In this document: positions 31,289 to 35,741 of the stretch, one piece after another | Layout: each line of letters starts with the position of its first letter | How positions within the stretch are numbered: the stretch's first letter is position 1 | NCBI GenBank assembly: GCA_902760755.1 | Contig: CACWHK010000020.1 | Span: 1 to 35,741 of the forward strand | Length of the DNA stretch: 35,741 nucleotides | Source of the DNA: an uncultured Lachnospiraceae bacterium | GTDB lineage: Bacteria > Bacillota > Clostridia > Lachnospirales > Lachnospiraceae | Direction of reading: 5' to 3' | The notes under the pieces: generated by a model | The model's input: the letters and a program-made list of their open reading frames with translations, nothing else | Told to the model about the DNA's origin: nothing | Databases searched by the model: none | Made by a program: the position numbers and the translations under genes

Positions 31289-32593
31289 CTATTCAGGTTC
31301 CTGCGAACTCTGGTTTCCTTCTCCGGAAGGCTCCTGGCCCTCCTCCGTGGTTTCCTGCTTCTCCGTGATGGTCAGCGTTGCCTTGCCCAGCACGGTAACC
31401 GTCGTACTCTTCGGCATGGCGTAGGTCAGCTTCATCACATGCTCTCCCGGTGTCAGATCCGTTGCATCCACGGACAGCTGCAGGGAATCCTTCTCCACAC
31501 CCGAGATATCCTTGCTGAGGCCCTTCAGTCTCAGCTTAAAGCCCGGGGATGTGGTAAGTGCATATTCATAGTTCACATTCATGCCCATGATGGCGATATC
31601 CGGGGCACTGACCTCGATCTCCCGCTCCACCTGCTTCTCCAGGATGACATTTACCGCCACCTCCGTATTGGAGTCCGCAAGGAACAGTCCATCGGGGATA
31701 TAATTGGCAAGCTGCAGATTCATTTCCGCATTCTCATTCAGGCCATCCACGGACAGGTCGTTGATATAAAGGGCATTGATCTCCTTCAGGCTGTCCTCCG
31801 GGCCGGCTATGGTGATCTCCTGCGGATTGTAGTTGATATCAACCACGGAATAACCGCTCTCCGGCGTTCCCTGTCCCTTCAGGACGATGGGAATGGTCTT
31901 GGTGGGGCATACCGAAAGGAGCACCGTGGCCTTCTCCACACTCATCTCGATAGGCCGGTCAGCCATGGATTCGCCGTAGGCATTGATGCACATGGGCGTC
32001 ACCTGCTGTTCCAGATCCGCGCTGACGCCTCTTGCATCGATGGATGCCCGAACCTCCGTTACACGGTTTATAATGGACTCCGGACCTGTGATCCGGATGA
32101 TATTCGGTGTAACCATGACAGAGCCTATGGCGTAGCCCTCAGCCACTTCTCCGTTGGGTATCGCCTTAATGGGAAGCTCCTTGGAGATCTTGTCCTCGAT
32201 GGAGAGGTTCATGATATTATCCACGCAGTTGATCTCGATCTTGCCGCCCACCTGGGAATCCTTTGCTTCCACCACGATGGTTACCGTGTTGGTGAGGGAC
32301 AGCTCCGCAAGATTGGCGGTTGCTTCAAAGTCCGCTGCCGTAAGGGGATCCACCACCGAACGGGGACCCTTGATCACGATATCCACGGTTTCTCCGTCCA
32401 GGACGTTATAGACCTTGCCCATGTTCTCGATGGCTGAGCCGTTGACCTGCTTTACCTCGATATTATGGATGGTCTTCGTGGTGGAGTAATCCGCCAGATT
32501 CATGACGATTGCCCAGAGAAGCACGGCCAGCAGGAGGGATATGATCTTCAGTCCGATATGATTAAACAGACTCTTTCCGATCTTGCTTTTCAT
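31289..32593 (-). CDS. cdaR: YbbR-domain regulator of diadenylate cyclase, CdaR
   Basis: Membrane-anchored partner of CdaA that tunes c-di-AMP synthesis. The start is the ATG of MKSKIGKSLFNHIGLK (32591-32593) with GGGAGGT upstream; the longer frame to 32683 lacks a site and reads through cdaA. The 434-residue protein has one membrane span (IISLLLAVLLWAIVMNLA, about 15-32) and then extracytoplasmic YbbR repeats, about four, each marked by segments such as VDIVIKGPRSVVDPLTAADFEATANL, IIRITGPESIINRVTEVRASID and EITIAGPEDSLKEINALYINDLSVD. The C-terminus is a short Gln/Glu/Ser-rich tail. It overlaps cdaA by 32 bases. Confidence 0.93.
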   Translation of the reverse strand: MKSKIGKSLFNHIGLKIISLLLAVLLWAIVMNLADYSTTKTIHNIEVKQVNGSAIENMGKVYNVLDGETVDIVIKGPRSVVDPLTAADFEATANLAELSLTNTVTIVVEAKDSQVGGKIEINCVDNIMNLSIEDKISKELPIKAIPNGEVAEGYAIGSVMVTPNIIRITGPESIINRVTEVRASIDARGVSADLEQQVTPMCINAYGESMADRPIEMSVEKATVLLSVCPTKTIPIVLKGQGTPESGYSVVDINYNPQEITIAGPEDSLKEINALYINDLSVDGLNENAEMNLQLANYIPDGLFLADSNTEVAVNVILEKQVEREIEVSAPDIAIMGMNVNYEYALTTSPGFKLRLKGLSKDISGVEKDSLQLSVDATDLTPGEHVMKLTYAMPKSTTVTVLGKATLTITEKQETTEEGQEPSGEGNQSSQEPE

Positions 32594-33452
32594 CCGTCTG
32601 ACCTCCCTTCTTCCATCTTCTTCGCCGGCTCTCGATCTGCTTATCCTGCAGGAGCTCCAGCTGTTTACGAAGGGAATCATCATTCAGATTCCGTACAAGC
32701 TGTCCGCGGTAGGCTACGGACACAGCACCGGTCTCTTCGGAAACGATGATCGTCATACTGTCCGTATTCTCGCTGACACCCAGACCTGCACGGTGCCGGG
32801 TTCCCAGCTCTTTATTCACATCACTCCGTTCCGTGAGGGGAAGATAACAGGTTGCAGCCACAACCCGGTTCTCCCGGATGATCACGGCACCGTCGTGAAG
32901 CGGTGTATTCTTCTCGAAAATGTTGACCAGAAGCTGTGTGCTCACAACCGCATCCAGACTGATACCGGTCCGCTCGTACTCTCCGAGGGGCGTATCATGC
33001 TCGATCACGATCAGGGCTCCGGTCTTGGCCTTGGACAGCTCGGCAGCCGTCCGTACCAGCTCATACACGGTCTTATCGGAGAATCTGCTCTCCTTCTCGT
33101 CCCGTTCATCGAAGCTGAATAAGCGGTTAAAGAGCCGCTTTCGTCCCAGCTCGTCCAGCGCACGCCGAAGCTCCGGCTGGAAGAGGATGATCAGGGCTAT
33201 GATCAGTACGCTGGCAATATTCTTTGCAAGCCAAAGGATCGTATTGAGACGCAGCAGCGCGGCAATCCCGAGAAACAGAAGTAACACCAGGATTCCCTTC
33301 AGCAGCGTCCATGCACGGCTTGTCTTGAACCAGACCAGAATATGGTACAGCAGATATGCAATTATGATGATATCCAGCACATCCGTCCAGGTTATATGTG
33401 GCACATAGAACCAGTCAAAGTATGTGCGGAAAAATGTTCCGATACTACCCAT
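32562..33452 (-). CDS. cdaA: Diadenylate cyclase CdaA
   Basis: Makes the second messenger c-di-AMP from two ATP. It has 296 residues with three N-terminal membrane helices (about 25-45, 50-68, 73-92) and a cytosolic DAC domain from about 100. The catalytic DGA motif is at 187-189 (TPLHDGAVII) and RHR at 219-221 (GTRHRAGLG). The C-terminal 20 residues are basic and overlap the cdaR start. The usual third gene, glmM, does not follow cdaR here: a sirtuin, glyA and ftsH do, and two membrane proteins of unknown function precede it. Confidence 0.96.
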   Translation of the reverse strand: MGSIGTFFRTYFDWFYVPHITWTDVLDIIIIAYLLYHILVWFKTSRAWTLLKGILVLLLFLGIAALLRLNTILWLAKNIASVLIIALIILFQPELRRALDELGRKRLFNRLFSFDERDEKESRFSDKTVYELVRTAAELSKAKTGALIVIEHDTPLGEYERTGISLDAVVSTQLLVNIFEKNTPLHDGAVIIRENRVVAATCYLPLTERSDVNKELGTRHRAGLGVSENTDSMTIIVSEETGAVSVAYRGQLVRNLNDDSLRKQLELLQDKQIESRRRRWKKGGQTDEKQDRKESV

Positions 33453-33482
33453 CTGTACGCTACACTCCCAATCAGTTCATGT

Positions 33483-34856
33483 CTAGCCGAGGTCTTCGAA
33501 CTCATCCTCCGGCAACTGAACCTTCTTCTTTTTCCCCGGTTTCTTCTCACGGATCCCGTCATCCTCCGGATCAAACTCCGGCTCCGGCGGAGCCACGGGT
33601 TCCTCATATCTTCTTCGCTCGATATTCTCGGCTCTGGCCCTACGCTCTTCTTCCACGCGTCTTGCGGCCACAAGCTCGGACCGGTTGATCCGCTCCGGCT
33701 TCTTCTCCGGCACTGCCTCTGCCTGTTCTCCGGCTGCCTCAGCTGCATTTGCTGCATTTGCTTCTGCTTCCGGTGTTGCTGCCGGTGCCGCTGCCGGGAA
33801 GGATTCTTCTCTCGGGAACGGTCTGTCCGCTGCTACTGCAGCTGCTGCCGCTGCTTCTTCTTCCGGTACCGGAAGCTCTGCAGGGCGTCTTTGTCTCTCG
33901 GGACGATGCTCGCCCCTCATATTCTCCTCCACCGCTTCTGCCGCGGAGCGTTTCTTCTTTTTCTTCTTCGGCGCATCCAGCTTCGGAACGGCCTTTACGT
34001 AGTAATAGTATTCATCATCTTCAAACTGTACCCGTTCCGTATGCGGGAAGTCCAGAACTCCCTTACAGGTTTCGATCACCAGACAGAACAGGAAGCCTAC
34101 GAAGGATCCGGTGAAGGCTGCAGTGGTATCTGCAGACTCCTTGAAGATCGCAGCCACTGCAATCGTGAAGATCACGCTGAAGATCACGCCTGACAGGATT
34201 GCTGCATAGTGGGAGAACGGGAAGGACAGCTGATAGATGATGGATGCTGCCACAACCGTAAGGGCAAATACCAGCATCAGCATCTGCATTTCCTTATTCT
34301 TCAGGAAGTTCTCCACGAAGTACTTCAGGATCTCAACCTTCGAATCATCCTCCGCTGTTACCAGCTGTACCTGGATATCCTGCACGGTATTTGCAAAGTA
34401 GTACAGGGCCACACCGAAGGCTGCCGGGATGGATCCGCGGATTCCGGTGATCACCAGGATCAGCAGGGGTGCCAGGTACGGCATGCCGATGGCATAGCAG
34501 ATCGGTACCAGGAAGATGGCGTATGCGTGCTTCGGGAAGAACCGGATGTACACGCAGTACATGAACATGAAAACAACCGAAAATGCAAGGCCGACTTCCA
34601 GATTCACCACGAAACAGTTATAACCGATCATGGCTCCCGCCGCGAATACCAGGAATGTATCCGGCAGTACCGCACAGAGTACGGAGATCAGGAAGATCAC
34701 CAGCTTCCGGTCAAAGAGATCCACATAGTGGAACATGGTATGTACATTTGTAAAAACGAGATAACACCAAATCAGGCGAAGCACCGGGAAGATGATCTCC
34801 TGATACTTCCGGATGAAGTCCCGTATCTTATTCTTTATGCCAAACAGCGTGGTCAT
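33483..34856 (-). CDS. Polytopic membrane protein with charged, alanine-rich cytosolic tail
   Basis: A 457-residue protein of no family I recognise. The first 265 residues hold about eight to nine membrane spans (e.g. LVIFLISVLCAVLPDTFLVFAAGAMIGYN, MYCVYIRFFPKHAYAIFLVPICYAIGM, MLMLVFALTVVAASIIY). From about 275 the tail is cytosolic and low complexity: a KKKKKKRS cluster, Glu/Ala/Pro runs (EEEAAAAAAVAADR, EANAANAAEAAGEQAEA) and a final RREE/KKPGKKKKVQ region ending in acidic DEFEDLG. The start overlaps the previous stop by 4 bases (ATGA). Its position directly before cdaA suggests a link to c-di-AMP, cell wall or turgor physiology, but that is inference. Confidence 0.75.
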   Translation of the reverse strand: MTTLFGIKNKIRDFIRKYQEIIFPVLRLIWCYLVFTNVHTMFHYVDLFDRKLVIFLISVLCAVLPDTFLVFAAGAMIGYNCFVVNLEVGLAFSVVFMFMYCVYIRFFPKHAYAIFLVPICYAIGMPYLAPLLILVITGIRGSIPAAFGVALYYFANTVQDIQVQLVTAEDDSKVEILKYFVENFLKNKEMQMLMLVFALTVVAASIIYQLSFPFSHYAAILSGVIFSVIFTIAVAAIFKESADTTAAFTGSFVGFLFCLVIETCKGVLDFPHTERVQFEDDEYYYYVKAVPKLDAPKKKKKKRSAAEAVEENMRGEHRPERQRRPAELPVPEEEAAAAAAVAADRPFPREESFPAAAPAATPEAEANAANAAEAAGEQAEAVPEKKPERINRSELVAARRVEEERRARAENIERRRYEEPVAPPEPEFDPEDDGIREKKPGKKKKVQLPEDEFEDLG

Positions 34857-35347
34857 TCTTTCGTTCCCCTCTCGCCAATGATCTGATCAAGCTCCGGATC
34901 ATCTCCTCCGATGCTCTTATTTACCTGAACCTTCACTTCCTTCACTTCGTTGACATACTCATCTCGGATTGCCATCTCGATCAGACGTTTCAGGTTTCGG
35001 TTGTACGCGATCAGTCCTTTCTTCGCGTACTGATAGCGGACATTGTAGATCAGGAAGGCCAGGACGTAGATGACCCCGAGGAACCCGACGTAGCCGAGCA
35101 TCAGTTTCCCGATCACACTGAAATAATCCATGTTGTTGATCTCTTTGAGCAGATTCTCGAACTGATAGAATGCGTACGCAGCCACTGTCAGCCAGTAGGT
35201 CAGCGTAGCGACCAGAACGGCGCGAATGCAGCCAAAGCGGACGTAGTCTTCGCGGTAGTAGTGGGCGAGGACAAGGTCGCCGTATTCTTCATTTTTCTCG
35301 TAAATGCTGACCTTCGTCATAAGACGGATCTTTTTTTCGTCCAGCAT
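34853..35347 (-). CDS. Small membrane protein, first gene of the cdaA operon
   Basis: A 164-residue protein of unknown family. After a charged cytosolic start (MLDEKKIRLMTKVSIYEKNEEYGDLVLAHYYREDYVRFG) there are two membrane spans at about 41-62 and 83-102, then a basic cytosolic C-terminus (YNRNLKRLIEMAIRDEYVNEVKEVKVQVN). AAAGGAGAAC precedes the ATG. It overlaps the next gene by 4 bases and the two probably work as a pair. It appears to be the first gene of the run down to ftsH. Confidence 0.75.
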   Translation of the reverse strand: MLDEKKIRLMTKVSIYEKNEEYGDLVLAHYYREDYVRFGCIRAVLVATLTYWLTVAAYAFYQFENLLKEINNMDYFSVIGKLMLGYVGFLGVIYVLAFLIYNVRYQYAKKGLIAYNRNLKRLIEMAIRDEYVNEVKEVKVQVNKSIGGDDPELDQIIGERGTKE

Positions 35348-35387
35348 AGAAGTTCTCCTTTTTATAAGAACACATACTTGGTTCTAT

Positions 35388-35416
35388 TTTATGTTATCTC
35401 TGGGTTAAAATAGCAA
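35388..35416 (-). promoter_or_regulatory. Candidate promoter of the cdaA-to-ftsH operon
   Basis: TTGCTA (35411-35416) and CATAAA (35388-35393) on the minus strand, spacing 17, about 40 bases before the first ATG. It is an AT-rich block next to a GC-rich repeat. The boxes are imperfect. Confidence 0.45.
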
Positions 35417-35434
35417 GTAATTTCTACCGAAGAA

Positions 35435-35660
35435 ACGGTGCTGTGCCCTGTCCTACGGATGCTGTTGGAGTATGAGCAATCCCCGGCGCGCGTCCTTCGC
35501 CACGGATGCTATTTTCGGGGCCCGGCTCGCGCCTTAGTCACGGGTGCCCCCAGCGGCACATAGGCTTCCCGCTTCGCCGTTGGCTCGCGGATTGCCAAGT
35601 GCCGGGACCCGTGATGACCCCGAAAACAGCACCGTGTCCGGACTGTGCGCGCCTTGGGGA
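35435..35660. repeat. Large GC-rich inverted-repeat region (family C pair)
   Basis: No gene is visible from 35348 to the window end. This part is a nested palindrome: ACGGTGCTGT (35435-35444) pairs with ACAGCACCGT (35626-35635), CACGGGT with ACCCGTG (35539-35545 with 35607-35613), and a family C copy at 35484-35533 faces an inverted copy at about 35604-35653. The copy at 8664-8716 is related. It looks like a MITE-like or structured repetitive element. No transposase is present. Confidence 0.6.
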
Positions 35661-35723
35661 GGACGAAACCCACGCATTACCTAAATGCATCCGCGGCAAG
35701 GGAACAGCACCTGTGATGGTAAG

Positions 35724-35741
35724 AATAAAAAAACCGGCACA
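35724..35741 (-). terminator. Right arm of a terminator belonging to an off-window gene
   Basis: At the extreme right the minus strand reads TGTGCCGG followed by seven T, the 3' arm and tail of an intrinsic terminator. It would end a minus-strand gene to the right; its other arm is outside the window. Confidence 0.55.

Noticed and set aside
1-35741. CRISPR array, prophage or insertion sequence
   Set aside because: No regularly spaced identical repeats, cas, integrase, phage structural or transposase genes are visible; the repeats present are short dispersed palindromes.

Overview
The window is a dense, moderately GC-rich stretch of a Gram-positive Clostridia chromosome. It most likely comes from a Lachnospiraceae-type gut organism. 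The evidence is consensus sigma-A promoters, AGGAGG ribosome sites, a lysine riboswitch in front of dapA, a cdaA-cdaR pair, a type III pantothenate kinase, a short DnaE-type polymerase, DUF6145 and DUF5662 family proteins, and families of short palindromic intergenic repeats. Nearly all genes lie on the minus strand. Taxonomy is inferred from gene content only.

Minus-strand layout from the left: preQ0 (queuosine precursor) genes queD-queE-folE (folE runs off the left edge). Next are thrC and a 3D-domain envelope protein behind a consensus promoter. Then comes a lysine-riboswitch operon dapA-dapB-DUF6145-coaX-dusB, followed by a BlaI/MecI-type repressor and a three-gene ABC exporter (ATPase plus two ABC-2/DUF990 permeases). 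On the plus strand, divergent from the exporter, are an AraC-type regulator, a secreted acidic protein and an OmpR/histidine-kinase pair. The minus strand then carries a SpoU rRNA methyltransferase, dnaE, a DUF5662 protein and tRNA-Thr(CGU).

The most unusual locus is at about 23.7-23.95 kb. Directly upstream of a 681-residue protein with a TerD-like C-terminal domain lies a noncoding segment in which a complete set of tRNA elements is circularly permuted. The 3' half (anticodon-stem 3' strand, variable loop, T arm, acceptor 3' strand, U73) comes first, then two T residues, then the 5' half (acceptor 5' strand, D arm, anticodon-stem 5' strand). The flanks pair to extend the anticodon stem into a long rod. 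A second, shorter rod without the tRNA module follows immediately. It repeats the same internal loop and pyrimidine bulge while its helices differ by compensatory changes. This is the architecture I associate with bacterial YrlA-type Y RNAs (tRNA-mimic module on a protein-binding stem), here next to a TerD-like protein rather than a visible Ro/TROVE gene.

To the right are a LUD-domain protein, an Ldh2-family dehydrogenase, a plus-strand YfbR-like HD nucleotidase, and a long minus-strand run: two membrane proteins, cdaA, cdaR, a sirtuin, glyA and ftsH. That run reads from a promoter near 35.4 kb to a strong terminator at 26.74 kb.

Three families of short repeats pepper the intergenic spaces: about ten copies of a CTTCGC...CAGGATGACA hairpin, five of a GAGACAGGGGACGGTTCTC palindrome (two of these inside coding sequence, in the rRNA methyltransferase and at the end of ftsH), and a GC-rich element with one copy near 8.7 kb and an inverted pair near 35.5 kb.
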